From positions 1,674,001 to 1,738,000 of the forward strand of contig NZ_OMOI01000001.1 of NCBI RefSeq assembly GCF_900302485.1: a stretch of 64,000 nucleotides of DNA, in the 5' to 3' direction. This stretch comes from Aliiroseovarius pelagivivens. Lineage in GTDB: Bacteria > Pseudomonadota > Alphaproteobacteria > Rhodobacterales > Rhodobacteraceae. This document shows, piece after piece, positions 1-8,470 of this stretch. The notes beneath the pieces are model-generated. The model worked only from the letters and a program-made list of their open reading frames with translations. It was not told where the DNA came from and searched no databases. Made by a program: the position numbers and the translations under genes. Each line of letters starts with the position of its first letter. The first letter of the stretch is position 1.

Positions 1-2
1 AG

Positions 3-323
3 AGTCGAGTCCTGAAATCCCTATCTGCCATGGCCCATGACACGCGGCTTGAGATCGTACGTCTGCTGGTTCCGCGTGGCGATGACGGACTGTGCGCCGG
101 TGAGATTGCCCAAACACTTGGGGTGTCTGCCTCGGGCCTGTCCTTTCATCTGTCTCAACTTGAACAGGCTGGGCTTCTGACCTCACGCAAGGAAAGCCGG
201 CATGTGATTTATGCGGCAGATCGGGTGGCGCTTGGGGGCGTCATTTCATATCTGCTGAATGATTGCTGCGCCGGGGCTGCCGACGTGACAGGCTGTATCG
301 CAACTGCGGTGGAGAAGGCTTAG
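3..323 (+). CDS. ArsR-family transcriptional regulator, 5' end cut off by window
   Basis: The frame is open to the left edge, so the true start lies outside; the ATG at 30 falls inside the conserved first helix (AMAHDTRLEIVRLL) and is unlikely to be the start. A winged helix-turn-helix follows (GEIAQTLGVSASGLSFHLSQLEQAGLL), then the beta-wing (SRHVIYAA). This is the ArsR/SmtB fold, a repressor released by a metal or other ligand. The tail carries Cys-Cys then Cys (NDCCAGAADVTGC), like arsenite-sensing ArsR proteins with C-terminal thiols. Arsenic is an inference; the neighbours to the left are not visible. Confidence 0.85.
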   Translation, partial: SRVLKSLSAMAHDTRLEIVRLLVPRGDDGLCAGEIAQTLGVSASGLSFHLSQLEQAGLLTSRKESRHVIYAADRVALGGVISYLLNDCCAGAADVTGCIATAVEKA

Positions 324-380
324 AGGGGCTTTGCCCCTCGCCTCTTCGTGGCTCACCCCAAGATATTTCGGGTAAGAAAA
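321..380 (+). repeat. Stop-linked repeat, copy A
   Basis: The TAG stop of the ArsR gene runs into a hairpin with arms GAGGGGC (323-329) and GCCCCTC (333-339). After a short spacer comes CACCCCAA and the core GATATTT-CGG-GTAAGAAAA (362-380). It has the same layout and orientation relative to the upstream gene as the four other copies. It lies between convergent genes and could act in transcription termination or 3' end stability. Confidence 0.7.
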
Positions 381-393
381 CAAGGTGCCAGCG

Positions 394-1545
394 TTACTCT
401 GGGATCGAAAAGACTTGCCCCGGATAAATCAGGTCGGGATCGCGGATCTGATCGCGGTTTGCCTCGAACACGCGCACATAGAGCGGCCCTTCCCCCAGCG
501 TATCGCGGGCGATGGCCCAAAGGGTCGATCCGGGCTGAACCGTCACGGCCTCGACCTTCGCACGCTCTTCAGAAAGAGTGGTTGCGGCCGCGATTTGTGC
601 CACGTCCTCGCGTTTGAACGGAGTTTCGGTGCGCGAGGTGACCGTGCCATCGGCGGCAAGCTCGTCCACGCGCAGGGTATAGATGCCAGCCTCCACATCG
701 GGTAGCGGCAAACGCCATTGGCCATCCTGGGGAATAGGTGCCGTCTTGATCGGTGCGTTGTCCAGATAGACACGCAAGGCGCCACCGCCTGCAGCACGCC
801 CGGACAAGGCAACCTCGCCCTGATCATCATAAGAGATGGCGTCAATGATCACGTTCTGGACCGTCAGATCGCCAACTTCGTCCTGAAGGACTGTAATACC
901 CTCGTTATCGGCCAGAAGGACCCGCGGTGCAGCGGGGGCTTCGGTGACGGCTATTTCAGGTTCGGCGGGCTGTGCGGTGGAATCGTCTGCGTCACCAGCG
1001 CTTGCAACAGCGGGCGCATCCGGCACGACAGTCGGTGCAGGTGTACGGGGCTCGATCAGAACGGTTTGCCCGGGGGCCGCGGTGTCTGCGACTTCACCTG
1101 CATCGTTCAGCGCTTGCAGGCCAAGTTGACCGGATTGCGTGACCTGCAGATCCAACAAGGCTACGAAATTTCCGGCATCATCCGCCGTGAGTGTTTCGAT
1201 TGGAACACCGTTGAATGACAGTTGCACGTTCGCGCCGGGGGCGGCATGTCCCGCGACCACGGCACGCCCGTCGGGATCAACACGTACAACGTCGAAGGCC
1301 GGTGGGTCGATCGTGGAGGCCTGATCTGTGGGTGGGGTGTCGGTGACAACCTCGGCATCCGGGGCGACCGATGGTTCGGCAACTGGCGCATCCAATGTGG
1401 TCTTCAGGGCGTCAACCGGATCAGAAACCGGTGCCTGAGCACTTTGATCGAAGCTGCAATACCCCAAAACGGCCACGATCACAGCCGCCCCGACACCAAT
1501 CCAAATTTTGCCAGCGCCCGCAGCGCCGCCTGACATATCAGCCAT
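394..1545 (-). CDS. LysM-domain protein with N-terminal membrane anchor
   Basis: The 383-residue protein has one hydrophobic segment at about residues 13-29 (IWIGVGAAVIVAVLGY), then a long acidic, Pro/Ala-rich region with two Ig-like stretches (VVAGHAAPGANVQLSFNG; VALSGRAAGGGALRVYLDN). It ends with a LysM domain at about 334-383 (PGSTLWAIARDTLGEGPLYVRVFEANRDQI split over the fold). LysM binds peptidoglycan, so a periplasmic wall-binding role is likely. The ATG at 1545 sits just before the membrane segment. It converges on the ArsR gene and diverges from the LOG-family gene. The exact role is unknown. Confidence 0.85.
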   Translation of the reverse strand: MADMSGGAAGAGKIWIGVGAAVIVAVLGYCSFDQSAQAPVSDPVDALKTTLDAPVAEPSVAPDAEVVTDTPPTDQASTIDPPAFDVVRVDPDGRAVVAGHAAPGANVQLSFNGVPIETLTADDAGNFVALLDLQVTQSGQLGLQALNDAGEVADTAAPGQTVLIEPRTPAPTVVPDAPAVASAGDADDSTAQPAEPEIAVTEAPAAPRVLLADNEGITVLQDEVGDLTVQNVIIDAISYDDQGEVALSGRAAGGGALRVYLDNAPIKTAPIPQDGQWRLPLPDVEAGIYTLRVDELAADGTVTSRTETPFKREDVAQIAAATTLSEERAKVEAVTVQPGSTLWAIARDTLGEGPLYVRVFEANRDQIRDPDLIYPGQVFSIPE

Positions 1546-1653
1546 TTACATCCCCTGTTGCGATCTTACTGTCGCGTTGTCTTGCCCGACCCTAGCAATC
1601 CCGATAACACCGGTCAAAAGATCATTACGATACATTCGCACCCGGAGACCCTG

Positions 1654-2211
1654 ATGACACAACATACAGCCTCGATCTGCGTTTACTGCGGTTCTCGCAT
1701 GGGGAATGACCCTGCCTATCGCGCCAGTGCGGAAGGCTTGGGCAAGGCGCTAGCATCCAACAACTGGCGGCTGGTTTATGGCGCGGGTGATGTCGGTTTG
1801 ATGGGGGAAGTGGCGAAGGCGGCGCAGAGTGCGGGCGCCGACACTTTCGGCGTCATCCCCGAGCACCTTTTAAACTGGGAAGTTGGCAAGCGCGACCTGA
1901 CCAGCTTTATCGTGACCGAGAACATGCACGAGCGCAAAAAGGTGATGTTCATGAACTCGGACGCCGTGGTGGTGCTTCCCGGAGGTGCCGGGTCGTTGGA
2001 CGAGTTCTTCGAAATCCTGACATGGCGCCAACTGGGTCTACACAAGAAACCCATCTTGCTTTTGAACGTGAACGGGTTCTGGGATCCTCTGGTCGGGCTG
2101 TTGGATCACGTGATCGATCAAGGCTTTGCCGAAGACAGCATAAAGGGTTTCGTCACCGTCGTGGGTGATGTGGATCAGGCAGTGACGGCCCTGCGCGAAG
2201 CCCTGTCCTGA
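1654..2211 (+). CDS. LOG-family (TIGR00730) Rossmann-fold protein
   Basis: 185 residues with the family signature PGGAGSLDEFFEILTWRQ, a form of the PGGxGTxxE motif of cytokinin riboside 5'-monophosphate phosphoribohydrolases and relatives. The N-terminus SICVYCGSRMGNDPAY is also typical. I chose the ATG at 1654 because CGGAGA lies 6-11 bases upstream and the family begins here; an in-frame start at 1558 would add an unrelated leader. The enzyme releases a base from a nucleoside monophosphate; the physiological substrate in bacteria is often unclear. Its 3' end overlaps the convergent rarD gene by 37 bases. Confidence 0.9.
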   Translation: MTQHTASICVYCGSRMGNDPAYRASAEGLGKALASNNWRLVYGAGDVGLMGEVAKAAQSAGADTFGVIPEHLLNWEVGKRDLTSFIVTENMHERKKVMFMNSDAVVVLPGGAGSLDEFFEILTWRQLGLHKKPILLLNVNGFWDPLVGLLDHVIDQGFAEDSIKGFVTVVGDVDQAVTALREALS

Positions 2212-3089
2212 CGGTAGGCGCCCACCGAGTAGATTGCCAAAGCGGCCCAGATCAACGGGAAAGCAATCATGTGCCACAGCGTGATCGTCTCGCCTAGAAT
2301 GGCGACGGCACAGAGGAACTGAAGGCTGGGGTTCAGGTATTGCACCACCCCCACGGTCGACAGCTTCAGGCGGCGTGACGCATAGCTGAACAGCATCAGC
2401 GGACCTCCTGTCAGCAGGCCTGACCCGATCAGCATCGCGCTGGCCACGAGGTCGGTGCCGAACACCGCACCAGTACGGCCCAAGATCCCCTCCCAGCCCT
2501 GCGTGTGCGTCCCCCAGAGCCAGATCAGCGCAAGTGGTGCAAGAAACAACACCTCGGCTGCGACCGTGACCACCGGGCCCGCTGCGATCAGTTTCTTGAT
2601 CACACTATAGCCCGCGAACGTGCCACCAAGCAGCAGCGCAAGCCAAGGCGCAACTCCCAGTCCAATGGTCAAAACCAGCACCGCTCCGGTGGCCAAAAGT
2701 ACTGCGGTCAACTTGCTGGCAGAAATCCCCTCGGCAAAGAACACCATGCCCAGCGTGGCCATGATCAGCGGGAAGATGAAGTAACCAAGGCTGGCCTCGA
2801 CCACCATGCCAACCTGCACTGACAGGATGAACCCACCCCAATTGACCGAGATCATCACCGCCGCCAGCAGCACCAGAAGTGCGGTGCGGCCGGTCATCAG
2901 TGCGGGCAGCTCCCACACCCGTCCTTGAAGCGTCAGATAGAGCCCCAAGAGCACCAGCGACCAAAGGGTGCGATGGCTTAGCAATTCCAGCGGCGGCACA
3001 TGAGCAAGCGCATAATAGTAAAGCGGAGACAGACCCCAGACCGTGCAGGCCACGATGATAGCGATGACGCCTTTGGTTGTGTCGCTCAT
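2175..3089 (-). CDS. rarD: RarD-type EamA transporter
   Basis: 304 residues, almost entirely hydrophobic, with about ten membrane helices in two EamA repeats. The start region (GVIAIIVACTVWGLSPLYYYALAHVPPLELLSHRTLWS) is characteristic of RarD rather than other drug/metabolite exporters. The ATG at 3089 has a strong ribosome binding site (GGAGGG) just upstream; a longer frame exists but lacks family similarity. It lies behind sodB, separated by a terminator. The substrate is unknown for the family. Confidence 0.9.
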   Translation of the reverse strand: MSDTTKGVIAIIVACTVWGLSPLYYYALAHVPPLELLSHRTLWSLVLLGLYLTLQGRVWELPALMTGRTALLVLLAAVMISVNWGGFILSVQVGMVVEASLGYFIFPLIMATLGMVFFAEGISASKLTAVLLATGAVLVLTIGLGVAPWLALLLGGTFAGYSVIKKLIAAGPVVTVAAEVLFLAPLALIWLWGTHTQGWEGILGRTGAVFGTDLVASAMLIGSGLLTGGPLMLFSYASRRLKLSTVGVVQYLNPSLQFLCAVAILGETITLWHMIAFPLIWAALAIYSVGAYRQDRASRRAVTA

Positions 3090-3123
3090 GCGAACCCTCC
3101 TGCTTCCCTCGCTGCTCTGACAC

Positions 3124-3153
3124 AAAAAAAGCGGCCACCCAAGGGGCAGCCGC
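3124..3153 (-). terminator. Rho-independent terminator after sodB
   Basis: Read on the minus strand: GCGGC-TG-CCC, loop, GGG-TG-GCCGC, then seven T. It lies 39 bases past the sodB stop and ahead of rarD. Confidence 0.85.
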
Positions 3154-3191
3154 ATCTTATCTCGTGATCTCGGGCATAACGCCCGCAAGGG

Positions 3192-3791
3192 TTACAGGCG
3201 CGAGGCCACGTTTTCCCAGTTGACCAGGTTATCGAGGAAGTTCGACAGGTAGGCCGGACGCTTGTTGCGGAAGTCGATATAATACGAGTGCTCCCACACG
3301 TCGCAGCCCAGAAGCGCGGTCTGGCCGAAGCACAGCGGGTTCACGCCGTTTTCGGTTTTGGTGACTGCCAGCGAACCGTCAGCGTTCTTCACCAGCCATG
3401 CCCAGCCCGAGCCGAACTGACCAGCGCCAGCAGCCGAGAACTGCGACTTGAACTCGTCAACCGAGCCGAAGCTTTCGGTGATCGCTTTTTCAAGGTCACC
3501 CGGCATGGCACCCTTGCCCGGGCCCATCATTTCCCAGAACTGGTTGTGGTTCCACAGCTGCGAGATGTTGTTGAAGATACCGTTCTGAGCGACAGACTTG
3601 TCGTCATAGGTGCCAACGATGATCTCTTCGAGGGTCTTACCCTCCCACTCGGTGCCAGCAATCAGCTTGTTACCGTTGTCGACATAGGCCTTGTGGTGCA
3701 GGTCGTGGTGAAACTCCATGGTTTCAGCCGACATGCCGAACTCGGCCAGTGCGTCGTGTGCGTAAGGAAGATCGGGAAGTTCAAAAGCCAT
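3192..3791 (-). CDS. sodB: Superoxide dismutase [Fe]
   Basis: 199 residues, the usual size of Fe/Mn-SOD. It converts superoxide to oxygen and peroxide in the cytoplasm. Metal ligands are visible as His in HHDLHHKAYVD, His in QLWNHNQFWEMM, and Asp plus His in DVWEHSYYIDF. The Gln just ahead of the second His (NISQLWNH) fits the iron-type enzyme. The ATG at 3791 begins MAFELPDLPY, the standard SOD start; upstream in-frame codons are not conserved. Followed by its own terminator. Confidence 0.95.
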   Translation of the reverse strand: MAFELPDLPYAHDALAEFGMSAETMEFHHDLHHKAYVDNGNKLIAGTEWEGKTLEEIIVGTYDDKSVAQNGIFNNISQLWNHNQFWEMMGPGKGAMPGDLEKAITESFGSVDEFKSQFSAAGAGQFGSGWAWLVKNADGSLAVTKTENGVNPLCFGQTALLGCDVWEHSYYIDFRNKRPAYLSNFLDNLVNWENVASRL

Positions 3792-3854
3792 TTTGGGCCC
3801 CCTGTTCAATGCGTGTTTCCGTTGCCCCTTAGATGGGGCAGCAATAGTGGCATG

Positions 3855-3867
3855 GTCAAGGGTTGAC
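3855..3867. promoter_or_regulatory. GTCAA-GGG-TTGAC dyad upstream of sodB
   Basis: A perfect 5-base inverted repeat about 65 bases upstream of the sodB start. Its left arm read on the minus strand supplies TTGAC, a possible -35 element, but no good -10 follows. Confidence 0.3.
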
Positions 3868-3908
3868 GGCATTTTTCAGCCGCTAAAATCCATCCCCTGA
3901 CCCAATAC

Positions 3909-4334
3909 TCACTTCTTCTGGACGCATTTCCCTTTGGCACGGAAGGTGTTGGTGAAGCGAATTGGCTTCATGGTTTCGGTGGCGAGCAGCGTCCCTTTGG
4001 TTACCGTCAGACGGTAAACCATGTTCTTGACCAGCATCTGTCTGCTTTCAGTCGTCGTGATCGGAACATTTCTTACGTTCCACGTGAACGTGTAGCGCTT
4101 GTTGTTGTTCACCGCGATCTTCGCTTCGATCGGTTTGCCGTAGATCTCATCGATCAACCCATCATACACCTTGGCTTTGTTCGAGTTCGGATCAAACTCG
4201 ACGATGGTCTCTGGCGGGATCCAGCCCGCATCAGACGCACCGGACGCGGCAAGCTTACACTCGTAAACTGTTGCCTGTGCGGATAGTGGGACAAGCGTGC
4301 TCATCGCGAGAACGGCTGCGAAGATTTTGCTCAT
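3909..4334 (-). CDS. Secreted protein of unknown family, paralogue 1
   Basis: 141 residues with a Sec signal peptide (hydrophobic core about 4-19, likely cut after SAQA). The mature protein has only two cysteines, Cys26 (VYECK) and Cys137 (GKCVQKK), at opposite ends and probably disulphide-bonded after export. It shares with the next gene the pattern Y-[ED]-C, WIP, [IV]E-[FV]-D, a PIE motif, VNN and the C-terminal G-x-C, so the two look like an old tandem duplication. A GGAG site precedes the ATG. I do not recognise the family. Confidence 0.75.
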   Translation of the reverse strand: MSKIFAAVLAMSTLVPLSAQATVYECKLAASGASDAGWIPPETIVEFDPNSNKAKVYDGLIDEIYGKPIEAKIAVNNNKRYTFTWNVRNVPITTTESRQMLVKNMVYRLTVTKGTLLATETMKPIRFTNTFRAKGKCVQKK

Positions 4335-4393
4335 TGGTAAACTCCATAATCAGAAAGGTAGAGGATCATTGATGGCGAAACACACCCTGTGCT

Positions 4394-4822
4394 TCACCGG
4401 TTTTTGCAGGTCCCGCTAACCCGGCGGGATTTGTCAAAATTCAGCCGACCAGTTAAGGCGCGGAGATTGGCGGATAAATCGTCAGGATCGATAGAAATGG
4501 TGTAGCTAACGCGCCGCGAGCCAGGATTGGCAGGACGCCTATGATTGTTGACTGGAATGTTTTCATTCACGGTCTCGACCACAAAGACTTCACGCGTTCT
4601 TGTTCTGTCGGAGGAGCGGCCTTCGATCGGGTGCCCATCATCGGTTTTGATGACATTGCCCAAAACCCATACGCGGTCATTTCGATCTACTTCAATTGAC
4701 AGAGATGTCGGAATCCACTTCCGATCATTGGCGCGCACTTTAAAATTGCAATCATATGATTCTGCCGCTGCAAATGACGTTAAAAATAAGGACGCCGTCA
4801 ACGTAGAAACAAGTAATTTCAT
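4394..4822 (-). CDS. Secreted protein of unknown family, paralogue 2
   Basis: 142 residues beginning MKLLVSTLTASLFLTSFAAA, a clear Sec signal peptide, followed by SYDCNFK. Only two cysteines, Cys25 and Cys139, in the same places as in the neighbouring paralogue. The base composition is lower in G+C than the surroundings (51 of 120 bases at 4681-4800). The ATG at 4822 is used because the signal peptide starts there; the only Shine-Dalgarno-like bases (GAGG) lie inside a long hairpin that ends 7 bases before the ATG. No known function. Confidence 0.75.
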   Translation of the reverse strand: MKLLVSTLTASLFLTSFAAAESYDCNFKVRANDRKWIPTSLSIEVDRNDRVWVLGNVIKTDDGHPIEGRSSDRTRTREVFVVETVNENIPVNNHRRPANPGSRRVSYTISIDPDDLSANLRALTGRLNFDKSRRVSGTCKNR

Positions 4823-4823
4823 A

Positions 4824-4868
4824 ATAAAAGCCTCAATCAACTTAACAGTGTGCTAAATTGATTGAGGC
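4824..4868 (-). terminator. 11-bp hairpin with T-rich tail abutting the paralogue 2 start
   Basis: Perfect inverted repeat: arms 4830-4840 and 4858-4868 (GCCTCAATCAA / TTGATTGAGGC) around a 17-base loop. On the minus strand it is followed by TTTTATT and then the ATG at 4822. It can serve as terminator for the sox operon and also hides the GAGG ribosome binding bases of the next gene. Confidence 0.65.
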
Positions 4869-4893
4869 GTGTTTTCAACCCAAAAAAGAGGGC

Positions 4894-4915
4894 GGTATTC
4901 AGTTATTAGAATACC
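4894..4915 (-). terminator. Hairpin spanning the soxG stop codon
   Basis: Arms GGTATTC (4894-4900) and GAATACC (4909-4915) with the TAA stop of soxG in the loop. On the minus strand a run of six T follows after GCCCTC. A weak terminator or 3' end structure. Confidence 0.45.
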
Positions 4916-5460
4916 TCACCACCCGGCTGGGCCGCGTCTTTCAAAAGATCGAACGCGTACTGAGCAACCGACCGGAAACAGACCAGAACGGCGGTTTCAT
5001 CGTCTTCCAGATAGAAGGCGGCCGGGATCTGCGCGATGCGGGTGCGGCGCAGCATGCCGGGTTGCATGACCGAGGTATCGGCAGGCGTCAGCTTGGCGAT
5101 CACTTCGCGGCAGGCAGCACCTTTTACGCGATAGACCGCGCGCGCGTCCGAGACATTCACCACAAGCGAATGCTCGTCACCCAGCGACGTGGTCGCGGCT
5201 TCGACGATGGCAGGTGCATCGGCGTGATCAACGATCAGCAGAAGCTCGTCCGGCGACATCCAGCCAACGCGGCCTTTGGCACCTTCCGTAACCTCGCCCT
5301 GCCCCGGCATGGCAGCACCCGTGACAGCTTTCACCGCCTTGGCAACACCTTTCGAGGTCAGGTCACCGCGCAGGGTGATCATGCCGACCAGTCCGGCCTC
5401 TTCAACTTTGCAGTAGCCGTCAAACGACGCGCTTTGAAGTGCGGAAACAGCGTTAGACAT
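4906..5460 (-). CDS. soxG: Sarcosine oxidase gamma subunit
   Basis: 184 residues; smallest of the two accessory folate-type subunits in heterotetrameric sarcosine oxidase. It resembles the GcvT/YgfZ fold in outline (KVEEAGLVGMITLRGDL; GWMSPDELLLIV; VVNVSDARAVYRVKG). It has no catalytic role known and helps hold the complex. The ATG at 5460 overlaps the end of soxA by 8 bases, a sign of translational coupling. Last gene of the soxBDAG operon. Confidence 0.93.
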   Translation of the reverse strand: MSNAVSALQSASFDGYCKVEEAGLVGMITLRGDLTSKGVAKAVKAVTGAAMPGQGEVTEGAKGRVGWMSPDELLLIVDHADAPAIVEAATTSLGDEHSLVVNVSDARAVYRVKGAACREVIAKLTPADTSVMQPGMLRRTRIAQIPAAFYLEDDETAVLVCFRSVAQYAFDLLKDAAQPGGEVF

Positions 5461-8400
5461 TTTGCTTCTCCCCGTCCTTGTCATAGAAGACCGGATCACA
5501 GATCCGCGCCTTGATCACCGTGTTCGAGCCATCCACCGTCGGGAAACTGACGACTTCACCCATCTTGTCGGGGCCATGCAAAACAAGTCCCATCGCGATG
5601 CCTTTTTTCAGCGTCGGCGAATAATAGGTCGAGGTTACGCGCCCGATCATGTTGCGTTGGCCGTGGATGTTGTTGCCCTCGCCCACTGCATAGGCACCGT
5701 CCGGCAGGACAGACCCGTCGAGCGTTTCCAGACCCACCAGTTTCCAGCGCTCGGGATCGGTCATGTGCGAGCGTTGCTGAGCACGTTTGCCAAGGAAGTC
5801 TTCTTTCTTCTTGGAGATCGCCCAGTTCAGCCCCAGATCTTGCGGGATCACGGTGCCGTCGGTCTCGTCGCCGATCATGATAAAGCCCTTCTCGGCCCGC
5901 ATGATGTGCAGACACTCGGTGCCATATGGCATCACGCCGAACTCTTCACCTGCTTCCAGAAGCGCGTCCCAGAAGGCGCGGCCTTGGCTGGCGGGCACGG
6001 CGATCTCGTACGACAGTTCGCCCGAGAACGAGATCCGATAGACGCGTGCGTCGAACTCGCCAATCTTGCCGTCTTTCCACTGCATGAAGGGCAGCGTTTC
6101 CTTGGACAGGTCCATACCGCCGAGCTTTTCCAACACCTTGCGGGCGTTGGGTCCAACCACGGCAACCTGCGCCAGTTGCTCGGTCACATTGGCGACATAG
6201 ACTTTCCAGTCCCACCATTCGGTCTGCAGCCATTCCTCCATCCACGCGTGGATGCGGTCAGCACCACCCGATGTGGTGTGGCACAGCCAAGTGTCCTCGT
6301 CGATGCGCGCAACAACTCCATCGTCCGACAGGAAGCCGTTTTCCGAGCACATCAGACCATAGCGGCATTTGCCGACAGCCAAGTTCGACATCATGTTGGT
6401 GTACATCATGTCCATGAACTTGCCCGCGTCGGGACCTCTCACGATCAGCTTACCCAGCGTGGACGCATCCAGCAGGCCGAGGTTTTCGCGGGTGTTCAGC
6501 ACTTCGCGGTTTACAGCCTGTTCGTTGGTCTCGCCCGGTTTCGCGTAGCAATAAGGGCGACGCCAGTGGCCGACAGGTTCCATATAGGCACCCGCGTCTT
6601 CGTGCCACTGATGCATCGGCGTACGACGGATCGGCTGGAAGATTTCATGGCGTGCTTCGCCTGCAATCGCACCGAAGCTGATCGGTGTGTAAGGCGGGCG
6701 GAAGGTGGTGGTTCCGGTGGTCGGGATCTCTTGACCCAGAGCATCAGAAAGCACCGCCAAGCCGTTGATATTCGAAAGCTTACCCTGATCGGTCGCCATA
6801 CCAAGCGTGGTGTAGCGCTTGGTGTGTTCGACGCTCTCATAGCCTTCACGTGCAGCCAGCTGAACGTCGGAAACTTTCACGTCGTTCTGATAATCCAGCC
6901 ACATCTTCATGCGCTTCTGCGGGCCTGCGCCCTGCGGCATGATCCAGACGGGCGCCATCGGCTGTGCCTCTTCGGCGTCAGCTTTCGGACCGGCTTTACG
7001 GATGGCTTTACCACCTGCCGCCTTGCCCGCAGCCTTACCTGCCGCGTAAGCGTCTTCCAGCGTCTCGGCCAGCGACATCGCGCCCGAGGCCGCACCTGCG
7101 GTCACAACGAACGCTTCGCCGTCATGGCTGGTCGGCGCACGGTTCGGATCAGGACGGAAGTGGGCTTGCGCCTCGTCCCAGATCAGTTTGCCGCCGCAAT
7201 GCGACCACATGTGCACGACCGGGGACCAGCCGCCGGACATGGCAACCGCGTCGCATTTGATCTCTTCCAAAGCCGAGCCCTCGCCCGCCTGAAGACAGAT
7301 CGACACGCCGGTCACACGCTTGCCACCATGCACTTTTGCAATGGCGCGGCCCGGTTCAACCCGGATACCTGCGGCGCGGGCGGCTTCTGCCAACGGACCA
7401 GTCGCTTCGCTGCGCGCATCCAGAACAACCGGAACTACCAGCCCGGCCTCTTTCAGCGTCAGTGCGGTGCGATATCCGTCGTCATTGTTGGTGACAACCA
7501 CAGTGCGGTCGCCGATGGACACGCCCCAGTTCACAGCGTAGTCGCGCACGGCCGAGGCCAGCATGACGCCGGGAATGTCGTTGCCTGCGAAGGACAGCGG
7601 ACGCTCGATGGCGCCAGTTGCGGTCACGATCTGCTTGGTACGGATACGCCACAGACGGTGACGTGGACGTCCGTCGCCCGGGGTGTGATCCGCCACACGC
7701 TCGTAACCCAGCACATAGCCGTGGTCATAAACGCCCGATCCCATCATGCGGGTGCGCAGGGTGACATTCTCCATGCCTTCCAGCTCGGCCACGGTGGCGT
7801 CGATCCATGCGTCAACCGACTGACCGTCGATCTCGCCGCCGTCTACGGCAGCACGGCCACCCCAGTGGTGGGTCTGTTCCATCACCAGCACTTTCGCGCC
7901 CGACCGGCCAGCAGCCAGAGCCGCCGCAAGACCCGCCACACCGCCGCCGATAACGACTAGATCGGTGTGGTAGTAATAGTGCTCGTAACGATCCACATCT
8001 GCCTCGGTTGGGACTTGGCCCAGACCGGCGGATTTGCGGATGATTGGTTCGAACACGTGCTTCCATGCGGCAGCGGGTGCCATGAATGTCTTGTAGTAGA
8101 ACCCCGCCGGCAGGAAGCGCGCGGCATAGTTGTTCACCACGCCCACGTCGAACTCGAGGCTCGGCCAGTGGTTTTGCGAGGTCGCATAGAGACCGTCAAA
8201 CAGTTCGGTCGTGGTGACGCGCTGGTTGGGTTCAAAGCGGTCGCCCTGCCCCAGATTGACCAGAGCGTTCGGCTCTTCCGCACCGGAGGCCACAACGCCA
8301 CGCGGACGGTGGTATTTGAACGACCGACCCATCAACATCTGGTCTTCGCCCAGAAGCGCCGCGGCCAGCGTGTCGCCCTCGTAGCCCTTCATGCGCTTGC

Positions 8401-8470
8401 CGTTGAAGGTGAAGTTTTTCGGTTTCGAACGGTCGATCAGACGACCGCCATTAGCCAGACGGGTGCTCAT
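5453..8470 (-). CDS. soxA: Sarcosine oxidase alpha subunit
   Basis: 1005 residues, normal for the family. Order of parts: an N-terminal 2Fe-2S-like fold without cluster cysteines (about 20-100, with FKYHRPRGVVASGAEEPNA), a dinucleotide-binding domain (VVIGGGVAGLAAA near 172-184), an Ala/Lys-rich linker near residue 480-505, and a C-terminal GcvT-like aminomethyl domain that binds tetrahydrofolate (about 610-1000). The enzyme oxidises sarcosine to glycine, peroxide and 5,10-methylene-THF. The ATG at 8470 overlaps the soxD stop (ATGA). Confidence 0.96.
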   Translation of the reverse strand: MSTRLANGGRLIDRSKPKNFTFNGKRMKGYEGDTLAAALLGEDQMLMGRSFKYHRPRGVVASGAEEPNALVNLGQGDRFEPNQRVTTTELFDGLYATSQNHWPSLEFDVGVVNNYAARFLPAGFYYKTFMAPAAAWKHVFEPIIRKSAGLGQVPTEADVDRYEHYYYHTDLVVIGGGVAGLAAALAAGRSGAKVLVMEQTHHWGGRAAVDGGEIDGQSVDAWIDATVAELEGMENVTLRTRMMGSGVYDHGYVLGYERVADHTPGDGRPRHRLWRIRTKQIVTATGAIERPLSFAGNDIPGVMLASAVRDYAVNWGVSIGDRTVVVTNNDDGYRTALTLKEAGLVVPVVLDARSEATGPLAEAARAAGIRVEPGRAIAKVHGGKRVTGVSICLQAGEGSALEEIKCDAVAMSGGWSPVVHMWSHCGGKLIWDEAQAHFRPDPNRAPTSHDGEAFVVTAGAASGAMSLAETLEDAYAAGKAAGKAAGGKAIRKAGPKADAEEAQPMAPVWIMPQGAGPQKRMKMWLDYQNDVKVSDVQLAAREGYESVEHTKRYTTLGMATDQGKLSNINGLAVLSDALGQEIPTTGTTTFRPPYTPISFGAIAGEARHEIFQPIRRTPMHQWHEDAGAYMEPVGHWRRPYCYAKPGETNEQAVNREVLNTRENLGLLDASTLGKLIVRGPDAGKFMDMMYTNMMSNLAVGKCRYGLMCSENGFLSDDGVVARIDEDTWLCHTTSGGADRIHAWMEEWLQTEWWDWKVYVANVTEQLAQVAVVGPNARKVLEKLGGMDLSKETLPFMQWKDGKIGEFDARVYRISFSGELSYEIAVPASQGRAFWDALLEAGEEFGVMPYGTECLHIMRAEKGFIMIGDETDGTVIPQDLGLNWAISKKKEDFLGKRAQQRSHMTDPERWKLVGLETLDGSVLPDGAYAVGEGNNIHGQRNMIGRVTSTYYSPTLKKGIAMGLVLHGPDKMGEVVSFPTVDGSNTVIKARICDPVFYDKDGEKQNV

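Noticed and set aside
5462..7960. Very long open frame on the plus strand opposite soxA
   Set aside because: It is antisense to the clearly conserved SoxA sequence and has no recognisable domain; GC-rich codon bias leaves the opposite frame open.
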